Source: Anaeramoeba flamelloides (taxonomy: Eukaryota; Metamonada; Anaeramoebidae). Taken from it: a stretch of DNA of 64,000 bases. Shown here one piece after another: positions 20,569 to 30,512 of the stretch. Below the pieces are notes generated by a model. That model ran no database searches. It was not told the DNA's origin and saw nothing but the letters and a program-made list of their open reading frames with translations. Both the position numbers and the translations under genes were made by a program. The stretch lies in the NCBI GenBank assembly GCA_027625915.1, contig JANTQA010000057.1:1178001-1242000 (forward strand), in the 5' to 3' direction. The stretch's first letter is position 1. Every line of letters starts with the position of its first letter.

Positions 20569-23096
20569 CAACTTGTTTTGGGAAAATTATCAAATTTCAA
20601 ATTGGTCAAATTCTCAATTTTTTCAAAATAATCAATTCTATTTAAATACAATGACTGTAGATATTTAACCCCCCCCTTTACGGGTAGGTTAATGCGTGTC
20701 AGGGTAGGTTTAGAGTATGTTAGAGTAGGCTTGGGTGGTTTGAATGGTATACTAGAAAATTTTGGCGAGTATTTTGGGAAAAAAAAAAAAAATAATTAAG
20801 ATTGTACAAATTGAAATTTTGTTAAGGGGTAAAAATTTCCACTTAACTTTGAAGGTTAAAAATCAGTCCAACAAATTTTTAAAATTATTTTGAATTGATG
20901 ATTTCAAGATTTTGAATTTTCTACAATTTAAGTAATAAAATACTACCAATCGCAAAATAATCTCTTGATTTTTTTCTCTCACAATTATTAAAAACTCATT
21001 AAAAACTTTCATACCAATAATAATAACCAAGAAACTCTTCAAAAATAGGAAAAACTTCAATTTGACCAAATTTGAAATTTAATAATATATCCATTGTTTT
21101 ACTTTCAAAAAATAAAAAACAAAGAAGAAAAACAAAATAAAAACAAAAATTTGAAAAACCAAATTAAAAAAAATGATTCTGATCCAAAAATTTGAAAATT
21201 TGTTTTGATAAGAAAATGGGATAAAACTCACACAAACCTCACCCATTAACATTATAAAGTGAGTCAACATTTTTGAAAAATAGTTTAGAATTCCTTAACT
21301 TCAATTTTTACGTTTTTTTTTTGATTTTTTGTTTTTTAAAAAAATTTAAATCATTTTTTAAACCCTAAATATTTAACTAAACTCCATTTTACTCAAAGCA
21401 GCCCAACCAAAAATGAAAAATTCAGTTCTTTTTTTTTTTTTAAGAATAAACCAAAATACGATTGTTTAGAAATAAGAGAAATAATAAACTTCGGATTAGA
21501 ATTTATATTCATAAAAGAAAATATCCCAACACTCTATAAATTTCAAAAAAAAAAAAAAATGTTTTAAAAAGAATTTTTCGCCTATCATTGGAATGTCTCA
21601 TCCAAAATTCTCAATTTCTTTGGAAAATTAAAATTGTTGATAATAAGATTGTTTAATAGTCAAATGTATAAATTTTAAAAGAAAATTACAAAGACTCACT
21701 TTTCTTAATGTTAATTTGGAGTTTCAAACATTTTTTTTTTTTTTATTGGTTTGATTAAAATAGAAAAATAATCGAAGCATAAAAAAAAAAGCAATATGAA
21801 AAGAAATAAAAAAAAAAAATTGACTAAATTAGAAAAAATGATCAGATTTAAAAATTGAAAATTTATTTTGAGAAGAGAAATTAATTAAACTCATAGAATG
21901 TTTTCAATTTCTTCAATAAAACTGAGACTCTTTTAATGAAAAAGAGTTTATATTTACATACCATTTTTTTTCAAGATTTGAAAAATAAATTCTTTTGTTT
22001 CAAAATTTTCATTAAGACAGTACAATCTAATTTTTATTCAAATCCAAACAATAACAAAATATTTTATTGCGTATTTGTTCGTTTTTGATTTTTAAATGAG
22101 AAAATAATTCCAATTTTATTTTTTTTTTTTCAGTAATTAAAATTTTATATTCAAAACTCTGAACTTAAAATCAAAAATGCGTGTAATTTTAATTCTATTT
22201 AAAGACGTTTCTAATATTAAAATTAGAGAAGCAAAATTTTAAATTTCAAAAAAATAAATAATTAATTTTACAAATAAAGTAATTTTCAAATAGTGAACAT
22301 TAAAATTTTTATAATTAATTAATGACCAAATTGTTCCATTTGGAGTGTTCAACTATTTCATGGATATTTTTCAAAACTTTTTGAAAATGGCTCTATTTAC
22401 AATAATTCATTTTATTACATTTCAAAAACGGAAAAAGGCAACAATAAAATCAAAAAAAAATCTCATTTGGCTTTGTAATTAATTTATTCATTATTGTATC
22501 ATTTGATTTATTTATAGTCACCAGAACTTTTAAAACAAGCATGGAATAAAGAAAATACCAAACATAGAGCAACAAACGTTTTAGCTTTGATCGAAAGGTT
22601 TACAAAATTATCCAGTTGGGTTACAAAGATTATACTTTCCTTTGACAAGCCCAGAGATCGGGCAAAAACTATTAGCAAATTTATTAGAATTTCTGATCAA
22701 ATGAGAAGACTAAATAATTTTAATGGGTTAATGGCAATTCTTGCTGGTCTTCAAAACCAAAGTATTACCGATTTACAGGATGTCTGGATCGAAGTACAAA
22801 AAAACACAAAAGAAAAATTCAGTATGCTTACAGAATTAATGCAGCCCTTTGATTCTTACAAGAATTATAGAAACCATTTGCATTCTGTGGACCCACCCTG
22901 TATCCCCTATCTTGGCTTATATATCACGGATATTACCTATAAAGAAGAAAATGTTGACGATTATATCAATAATTTAATTAATTTTGAAAAAAGAATTTCA
23001 ATCTACGAAGATATTAGAGAACTGATGCAATATCAACAATCACATTTCAATTTAATTGGTGTTCACCAATGTCGAATTTTATTATTAAATCTTTAA
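16074..23096 (+). CDS. RG-rich, LisH-containing Ras guanine nucleotide exchange factor (four exons)
   Basis: Exons are 16074-17155, 17339-17484, 17660-18471 and 22518-23096, all with GT..AG borders and consistent phases, giving 872 aa. It should load Ras-family GTPases with GTP. Residues about 65-125 and 170-210 are dense GR/GRGRG repeats. About 265-350 is a Glu/Lys coiled coil. A LisH motif follows at about 381-409 ([15 protein letters not shown], then SRKTIEEL), then RasGEF_N at about 500-610 ([19 protein letters not shown]). The catalytic CDC25 domain runs from about 655 to the end: [66 protein letters not shown]. The catalytic part looks intact. LisH plus RasGEF is a known amoeba pairing (for example Dictyostelium GefA); the long RG region is unusual and could bind RNA or be methylated. 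Intron 3 splits the catalytic domain after TKIR and is 4.05 kb. Confidence 0.93.
16276..16445 (+). repeat. GGAAGA-type hexanucleotide array encoding GR repeats
   Basis: Tandem GGAAGA units with occasional GGAACA, GGAATA and GGTATCGGTCGT variants encode alternating Gly-Arg within exon 1 of the RasGEF gene. The codon uniformity (nearly all GGA AGA) indicates microsatellite expansion. A shorter, more diverged array lies at about 16585-16695. Confidence 0.9.
17209..17240. repeat. Poly-C then (AC)n tract in RasGEF intron 1
   Basis: Eighteen consecutive C followed by AC dinucleotides, striking in such AT-rich DNA. It lies in the 183-nt intron between exons 1 and 2. Confidence 0.9.
18600..18965 (+). 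repeat. Dispersed repeat family R1, copy 1
   Basis: Shares an ordered series of motifs with about 24590-24930, 25870-26200 and 51640-51945: CAGTTAAAACGGTTC-like start, TTGGAAATAATTTTG, GATTAAAGTTGAGTT, ATCATTTGATCGATCAA and AAATTTACCAAT. Copies are diverged. Element ends are not defined. Confidence 0.6.
19268..20532. mobile_element. GGAAATA-type composite inverted-repeat element inside the RasGEF intron
   Basis: The left end contains AAGGTATTTCCAAAAAATAG; the right end contains the inverse, CTATTTTTAGGAAATA. The outer arms (about 19273-19510 and 20285-20525) are long inverted copies of each other. Between them, about 19940-20110 is an inverted copy of the right part of the element at 63.41-63.99 kb, and about 19760-19900 matches the inverse of about 45.72-45.80 and 60.31-60.39 kb. 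No coding capacity. Confidence 0.6.
20532..20567. repeat. (AT)n microsatellite
   Basis: Uninterrupted AT dinucleotides at the right edge of the intronic element. Confidence 0.9.
20667..20745 (+). repeat. G-rich degenerate repeat island
   Basis: Repeats of GGGTAGGTT and related forms (AGAGTAGGCTTGGGTGG) after a C-run. It stands out in AT-rich intronic DNA and resembles degenerate minisatellite or telomere-like sequence, without a clean unit. Confidence 0.5.
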
Positions 23097-24589
23097 TTCC
23101 CATTTGATTATCAATTATTATTCTTATTATTATTTTTTTATTTTATTATAAAATAATCCATTTTTAAGAAGATTTTTTTAATTTTTATTGAATTTTAAAA
23201 AAATGGTTTTAATTGTTCACTTTGAAATTAATTTTCTTTTTCTTTCACTTTTTTCTTTTTTACAATTAATTTTCTCACCAATACGAATTTTATTTCAAAT
23301 GCAAATTAAAAAAAATAAATAAATAATGTAATTCTTGGTTTTTGGTAATTTGTAAAATTTATTTCAATTGGAGATTTTAAAAAAAGAATATTGATCTAAA
23401 CTCCAAATTAATAAGATTTTATGTTTTTCCTAAATATAATTTTGGTGAATCACAATATTTAAATAAATCCTATGAAGAAAATACCATTGTAGTGTCATTC
23501 TAACTAATTGAAATTTAACTATTATTTATCATTTACATATATCCAGGAAACAGAAAATAAATAATCATAAGTCTAAATAAACAATTGTTTTAAAAATTTT
23601 GGAGCCCAAGGGGATTCATAGTTAAGAGTATAAATTTTTATAAAACTATTAATCTATAACATTTTCCAGTCAAAGTGGCCTAGTTGTAATGGATGAATTA
23701 ATTGTTTTTAAAGGTTTTGCGGGGATATTAGTGGAAAAAAATTTATTTTCAAAATTTAAATCAATTTAAATCTTTTTTTTCACATTTTTCTTTTTTTTTT
23801 TTGGAATTTTTTTTTTAAAACGTCATTCAGTTGGAAAAATGTTTTTATTGCTAGATCTATAGCCGATTTGTAAAAATGTGTAATTCTAAGGCTATTGAAA
23901 CTGTGAAAAATTATTATTGAGAAATCATATTGATATATATTGGACTTTTATTCAATCTTCGATCCTGATATTTGATTAATAAACGTGAAAATTTTTACTT
24001 CAGTTTCATTTACCTTTTCAAATAAAGAACACAAATCCCAATCTACTTCGTTTGGGGATATTATTTCTAAAATAAAAGTATGGAAAATGAAATGAAAATT
24101 GTTTCCTATTTATTATTTAAATATCTTTAGGAGATAAAGACAACAAACTTTTTTTCTCAATGGAGGAATAAAGAATTAGGTTTTTCAATTTTTAAGAAAA
24201 TTTATTGATTAATTAGTTGTATTTCATACCGATAGCAACAATTCTTTGATTTTTATTGTTTTACTTATTTCATGTTTGTTCTTTAAATACCAATTATATA
24301 AAATAATTGATATTTGATAAAAATGTTGGGCACACTTGATAGAAATAAAGTTTACAATAAGAGAGAATTTTGAAATGACTAAATTTGTTTCTTCTGATTC
24401 AAATTGAATCTAGACACTAGTGTCTTGAAATAAGCATTTGAAGAATATTAAACTTAATTTACTTTTCTAAGATATTTGAATAAGTAAACAACAAGAAAAT
24501 AATTTGTGAATTTTTTTTTTATATTTCAGACCAAAATTTCGAGTTATCAGAGTATATATAAGATCAAATAATTTAAATTTCGTCAAAAC

Positions 24590-24930
24590 ATTAATTAATG
24601 GTTTAAACTAAAATTCTTTAATTTTAACATATCTAAAACGGTTCAAAAGAATCATTATAATCCACGTAATTTCAAATTGGAAATAATTTTGATGTTTGTA
24701 TTAGATAAAAAGTATTTTTACATCTTGTAATTTTTTGTTTTGATTTCATATTTTTTGAAATTACATAACCATTTGGTTAAATTATATTTTTTTTTTTTTT
24801 TTTTCAAGAGTTGGTATTAGATTAAAGTTGAGTTCTTCAACACAGAAGAAACTCAATATAAAATAGTTGATAATATCTTACCTTTTGATCCATCAATAAT
24901 TGTTAATAGAATTAGTTCAAATTTACAAAT
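24590..24930 (+). repeat. Dispersed repeat family R1, copy 2
   Basis: Carries AAAACGGTTCAAAAGAATCA, TTGGAAATAATTTTGATG, TTAGATTAAAGTTGAGTT and TGATCCATCAATAAT in the same order as the copy at 18600-18965. Confidence 0.6.
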
Positions 24931-25317
24931 TTATTTTTTTGTTTTTCATTATAAAATTTTAAACACATCCTTGATTTATTAGTATTGATAATTATTTATT
25001 TTTTATTTTATGAGTATTGTAATTTATAAACAATTCGTTTACTTTTTAAAATGGTGAATTGTTCTAATTTAGTATTATTCATCTAGAATTTATTTAATAA
25101 GAGTTTTTTTTCAAAAATTGATTTTGATGTGTTAAAAATTCTGAATTGAAGCTGATATGTACCAACAAGTAGAAACTCTTAGGGGCTATTTTCCAATAAT
25201 TTTAAATAATTTGTGTTTACATACTTGAGATGTAAATGTTGAATTTTATATTAAATATCATTCATAATATAAAAGTATAATTTATATCATTAGACTTAAA
25301 ATTCGCTATTGTAACTA

Positions 25318-25513
25318 CAGTCAGTTTCACTTTTAAGACACAAACTTTCAACGAAATTTAAGGCACAATAAAATCTCAAATTAAAGTCATAAAATTCAAA
25401 TTATAGTAAAATAATTTGTGAAAATTAAAATTCCAAAAAATGAGTTTTAATTTGAGATTACTTTGTGCCTTAAATTTCGTTGAAAGTTTGTGCCTTAAAA
25501 GTGAAACTGATTG
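25318..25513. mobile_element. Tc1/mariner-like MITE, copy 2 (196 bp)
   Basis: Flanked by TA on both sides. The left end is CAGTCAGTTTCACTTTTAAG, then ACACAAACTTTCAACG; the right end is its inverted equivalent, ending GTGAAACTGATTG. The arms are about 75 bp with few mismatches. Better preserved than the copy at 9427-9618, and non-coding. Confidence 0.8.
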
Positions 25514-25869
25514 TATTATTCATCAATAAATTGCTTCATTTTTTTCTAATAATCACAATTAAAAATTTAGTATTGTTACAATTTTTTTTTTTTTTTTTTA
25601 CTTTTCCAAAGCAAAAAAGAAAAATAAAAATGATGATATTCCAATATTTAATAATAAATATTTATAAACACTTATATTTAATTAATTTTTCTATTTTTAA
25701 CCTTTCAAGTTTTAATTAATAATAAGAGGTTTTTGATGAAATCTTTTTCATTTTTATAATAAAGTTTAAAAAATTATTAGATTAATTAAAATTATGAAAA
25801 CTTACCATCTTGTGATATTTTTGATACAAATATTAGTATTTAATTAAATCTTGAAAATAGTTGATAAAA

Positions 25870-26200
25870 TTATAAACTAAATTCTAAAAATTTGCGTACA
25901 GTTTAAAAGATTGAAAGAAGAACAATAACACTCTTTACATTCAATTTGGAAATAATTTTAATATTAAAAACTTTTTTTTTTTTGTCTTTTTTCTTTTCTT
26001 TTCATTTCCTTTTTTCCAGTTACGTATTCTGTTTAGTTAGATCTGGAAATTTTTTTCAAAATGGTTGATAGAATGTTAGTGTTGATTTTTTTAAATTGAA
26101 AAATCAGATACAATTGGTAGATTTTATCTTATCATTTGATCGATCAAAAATTTTTAGTGGAATTTCAACAAATTTACCAATACATTTTTTGTTCAGCTTG
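25870..26200 (+). repeat. Dispersed repeat family R1, copy 3
   Basis: Carries TTTGGAAATAATTTT, GTTAGTGTTGATTTT, CAATTGGTAGAT and CATTTGATCGATCAA. It is closest to the copy at 51640-51945. Confidence 0.6.
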
Positions 26201-28423
26201 TTTAATTATTTTGGACACAACAATTTTTTTTTCGTTATATATTTTTTTCTTTTATTTGAAAATTATTCCTAATAAAAACATTAAAATTCTGTAACTTAAA
26301 TATGGTTTAATTTTGGGTTTGAAAAATATCATAAATTGAAATTTTTTTTTAGCTATTTTTGATATTGGCCGTTTCCAAATTTTTGGAATGGGGTTTAATT
26401 TAAAATATTAAAATATAATAAAGATAAAATAGTTGATAAATTTTATGCCAATATACTTTCTTTTTAATAATAAAAATTATGTTGGGTCTTAAAGAAAAGA
26501 GCTTAGAAAATAATTAAAATTTCAAAAAAACAAAAAAAGAGAAAAAAAATCAATCAAGGATCGGATCAAGATTTTTCGTTGTATTATACCTTGGTTTGGT
26601 TGATATTTTGATTTAATTTTTTAGATCAATAGTAGAAACATCAAAAGGAGAAATAATTATTCAAAATAAATCATGGTATTATAAAATATGTTGAGTAAAA
26701 AGGCTTTGAAAAGTACAATATTTCATCCATTCTTTATAAAAATGGTTCCTTGGTTAAGTTATTTTCTTTATTATATTCAAGTTTATAGTGGTTTTTTATC
26801 TGTATAAAGCTTTCATAACAACCCCACTACATTAAAAAGGATTAATTTATTTTTTTTTTGGATACTGATTTCTTTTTGTTTTTCTTATTTTTATTTAATT
26901 TTATTTTTTTTTTATTCAAAACCTAAGTAAGTTTTAAAAGCTTTTTCTAGTTTCATTAATAAGAATGAAAATACTCTTTCTTCTTTTTAATTATTTAAAT
27001 TATAAAAAGAATGCCGCAATTATTGTTTTTTTTTTTAAAAAAAATTTAATATATTCATTTACACACTTAAAATGTGTAATTATTTTTTTGAAAGTAATAT
27101 TCTGCCGAAATTTTAAATTTTGTAAAAATTAAAAAATGTAAAGAAAAAATTTTTTTTTCCACTACTCACAAACTAATTCAGTTTTTAAAGGTTTTCTGCA
27201 TTTCAGATCTTTTGAACACTTACAGACAATCCAAAACCTCTTTCAAACAGTTTATAACACTTTTAAAGAGGAAAGGTGTTCTAAAAGCAATTTACTTTGT
27301 AAAAATCAAAAGATTTTTTGTAGTAGAAAGTCAAAACAATATTTCTTTTATTTCGTGATTTTAGAGATTGACCGAATTTTGCTGATTTCTCAATTTTTTG
27401 ATAGGGTTTAATTAATCCTGATTTTCAGAAATATATTCACAAATTGTTGGCTATATTACCTAAACAAATATTACCATCAATACATCTGTAATTAGCTTCA
27501 AACCCCAATGGTTAATAATTTTTATTCAATTTTATGAACCATTTTGTTTTTTGATATAATTTAAATCTGTAACATAGATACCCCACCAAAAAAAAGCGGA
27601 TTTTATTATTTTTTTCAATTTCAAAAAATAATTTTTAACTATAAAGACTTAATCTTTGAAATGATTTAAAGATCATAATTTCTTGTTTTGGTGCTTTATT
27701 CAAACTACTGGCTTTTTTTCAATTCTCTCTCTCTCTCTACAGTTTGTAATTATTTTGAACACCAGTTGAAGTTTGATGGGGACGAAAATAGTTTGTGTGT
27801 TTGTTTACATTACTGTTAAAATCAGTTTAAGTAAACTTTTACAATTTTTTTTTTTTTTTCAGCTTTTTTAAAGGTATTTGAAAAATAACTTGAAGTATAA
27901 TATACAACTAAATATTTTATATTTAAATTCTTATATTTGTTATTGTTCTAATACTCCGTTACGAAAAATATTTTATTTCTTTTTTTTATTATTGAGGAAG
28001 TGTAAATTACGATCTAGTTGCCCTTATACTTAAATTTGATTTCAGAAATTTATGTGTAAAATCATAGATTTCACTATTATTAATTAAGGAAAATAGTTTC
28101 TAAGATTTATTTTTTTTTAATTTGTTACGAAATAATTATCTATCTATTTCATAGGAAGGGCAGACCCATAAAAAATAATAAATATTTACTATGATTTCCC
28201 TAGTTAAAAATTGTTTTATTTCTTCTTTTCTTCTTTTTTGAAACTATTTTTTTAATAATTTTTGATTTACTTTTTTATTCTGGGGAAAAAGTATTTAATA
28301 ATGGGCAAAATGTAAATAAATATTTCAATTAATAACCTAAAATTCAAAATTCATTCTTAAATATCAACTAAAGTATTTGCCTTACACTCTCTTCTATGGA
28401 ATTTCGAAAAACAATAAATCGAA

Positions 28424-29124
28424 AAAATTTCAATTTTGGACCACTATTAAAATCCATACCTAAGTCCAAGTTCGATCAGTTAAGAAGTAAATTAACAAGT
28501 AGTCACAAAAAATACAAGACAATCATTTTTCAAGTATCAGGGATTGGTAACCTTATGGATTACAATTGCTGAGATTTGAAAAAAGATTATCTTGTGTAGG
28601 GTGCCTTGAGTTGTCGATTTGGAACTTAGCTGATCGATCTTATGCTTAGGTATGGGTTTTAATAGTGCATCAAAATGGCAATTTTAGACAATTTATTTTT
28701 TTTTTTTTTTCCGAAATCCAAATTGAAGAGTGTAAGATTAATATATTGATAGGTGTTCAAGAATAACTTTTGAATTTTGGGTTGTAGAAAAGAAATCTTG
28801 ATTTACTTTTATGTCAATTAATAAAACGAAAAAATAACATTTTTTAAAAGCTCCCAATAAAACCAAACTTAATTAAAAATTTCAATCAACAACCTACAAA
28901 TCACATTTTTTTATAACTTAAGTTCCAGCCGATTAATCTTAAACTCTTCAATTCGGATTTCGGAAAAAAAAAAAAAAATAAATTGTCAAAAATTGTCAAT
29001 TTTGGACCACTATTAAAATCCATACCTAAGTCCAAGATCGATCAGCTAAGAAGTAAATTAACAAGTAGTCACAAACGAGACAGGTCAATCATTTTTCAAG
29101 TTTCAAGGATTGGTAACCTTAATA
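28424..29124. mobile_element. Three alternating copies of a 130-bp inverted-repeat arm
   Basis: Units at about 28424-28555 and 28977-29124 are near-identical direct copies (TATTAAAATCCATACCTAAG, then TCGATCAG and AGTAAATTAACAAGTAGTCA). A third, inverted copy at about 28569-28720 sits between them. The units are related to the arms of the 14.18-15.48 kb element. This looks like two overlapping or nested foldback elements ending just upstream of the POMP gene. Confidence 0.6.
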
Positions 29125-29357
29125 AAATGACTTTTTTAGATCTTATGGTATAGAATTGTGAATTTTGAAAAAAGCCATCTAATCATCTAAAAAATGATTA
29201 AAACCCATGTAAAAAGTGAAACAAAATTGAATTATACTTTATTTGTGCTATTTCTTAACTAAATAAAAATGTTTTCAAACAAAACAAAACAAAACGATCT
29301 TATTTCATTTTTTAACAATCATTCCTTTTCTTATAATTTTTTTTTAATAACCTCACT

Positions 29358-30512
29358 ATGGATCTTTCAGGACTTGAAACAGAACAAAAAACTCTTCCAA
29401 TTATTGGCTACTCTTCTGATTTTTTAGAAAATGGTCTCCCAAATTTTAAAACACAAACCTTACCAAAGCACCCTGTTGAAAAAATGCAAATTAATGTATC
29501 ATTTGTTTTATTGTTTTTTTTCTTTTTTTTTTTTTTCTCACCACACAAAAGATCGAACAAAAATTTGTTTTGGTGGTTTGTCTAAACCATCAAAAAACAA
29601 CTTTATGTTCTTTCAATTTAGACAGACTTTTTCGTTCACGTTACTAAAGAATTCAAAAAAATTTTTAGTTCAATTTTGTTTTGTAGAAATCTATACTCAT
29701 CGACTCATAAAAAAGTTCTTGACAAAGAGTATTTGAAGAACAACAGATTTTACAACGTTTGTTTACATTTAGATCAATAAAGATCTTTATTCAAAGCTGA
29801 GTTACTTCTTTCAAAAAAAGAAAATGAAGTAAAAATTTGAAAACATTTCTTTGAATTTCTCCGTATTTGACATGATTTTTCTTTTTTTTTAAAGTCCTGA
29901 ACCAAATAACAAAATGAAAAATTAACAAAACCAAAACAAACAATTTTTTACAATTCATTTTCCCAAGAGACTGTACAAACCTAAATTTTTTTTTTATTTT
30001 TTTTCTTTTCTTTTGTTTTCAAAATTAACAAACAAAAAATAAAGAAACAAAAAAACGAAACAGAAAAACAATACAATATGCTTGGAAAGGTATTTGGATC
30101 ACAATACCCATTAATGCTTCGACTTGAAGAAGAAATTTATAGCCAGCCCTTGAGGCTTCCATGTTTACCTTCTTCTTATCTGAGTTTAGAAGTGTTTAGA
30201 GGAACTGATATTGAAGTGGAACCAGAAGACCTTTATAATGGTAATTAGATTTTTTTATTCCTTGTTTATTTCTTCATTTTCTTCACGTATTCACGTTTGT
30301 CAAAACAATTTAAGTAAATGTAGAATCAAGAAAACAGTCATCAATCTTTACATTCCTTTTTTTTTTTTCCCCTATCTTTCTTCATGAATCCAAAAATTCT
30401 TTCTGTATCTTTACTTATTTATAATTGTATAGATCCTAATAATTCGCCACTAATCAAACCACCAGTTCATCAACAAATGGAACAGTACCTTGGAATGACA
30501 GATTTAAAATAA
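29358..30512 (+). CDS. UMP1: Proteasome maturation factor (UMP1/POMP family), three exons
   Basis: The small chaperone that drives assembly of 20S proteasome half-mers and is degraded when the core particle matures. Exons are 29358-29495, 30045-30240 and 30433-30512, with donors GTATCA and GTAATT and acceptors ATAAAG and GTATAG, giving 137 aa (human POMP is 141). Exon 1 ends with the family pattern ENGLPNFKTQTLPKHPVEKM. Exon 2 gives NMLGKVFGSQYPLMLRLEEE and RLPCLPSSYLSLEVFRGTD, matching the family's RLPFLSSSNLSLDVLRGND region. The split codon restores DPNNSP, and exon 3 ends MEQYLGMTDLK, equivalent to the family C-terminus. The acceptor of exon 2 is the least certain because the N-terminal linker is variable; 30043-30044 is the only nearby AG that keeps the frame. 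The neighbourhood gives no functional clue. The symbol follows the yeast name. Confidence 0.92.

Larger units (their letters stand above)
18472..22517 (+). other. 4.05-kb repeat-filled intron of the RasGEF gene
   Basis: GTAAGC donor and TTTATAG acceptor, phase 0. Contents: a copy of the 18.6-kb repeat family (about 18600-18965), a GGAAATA-type composite element with inverted arms (about 19268-20532), an (AT)n tract, a G-rich island (20667-20745), and an inverted copy (about 21090-21290) of sequence also present at 59.95-60.11 kb. No exon or independent gene is recognisable. The other introns of this gene are 183 and 175 nt, so this one has probably grown by repeat insertion. Confidence 0.8.
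23097..28423. repeat. 5.3-kb repeat-rich intergenic region
   Basis: No gene is supported. It holds R1 copies at about 24590-24930 and 25870-26200, the TA-flanked MITE at 25318-25513, and extensive AT-rich low-complexity DNA. A somewhat less AT-rich stretch at about 23600-23720 showed no coding frame or RNA fold I could defend. Confidence 0.5.

Noticed and set aside
25480-25719. 79-aa plus-strand frame
   Set aside because: Starts inside the right arm of a MITE and runs into poly-T; no conservation.
28424-29124. Direct repeats considered as LTRs
   Set aside because: They are only about 130 bp, enclose no coding sequence, have an inverted copy between them, and match inverted arms of another element.
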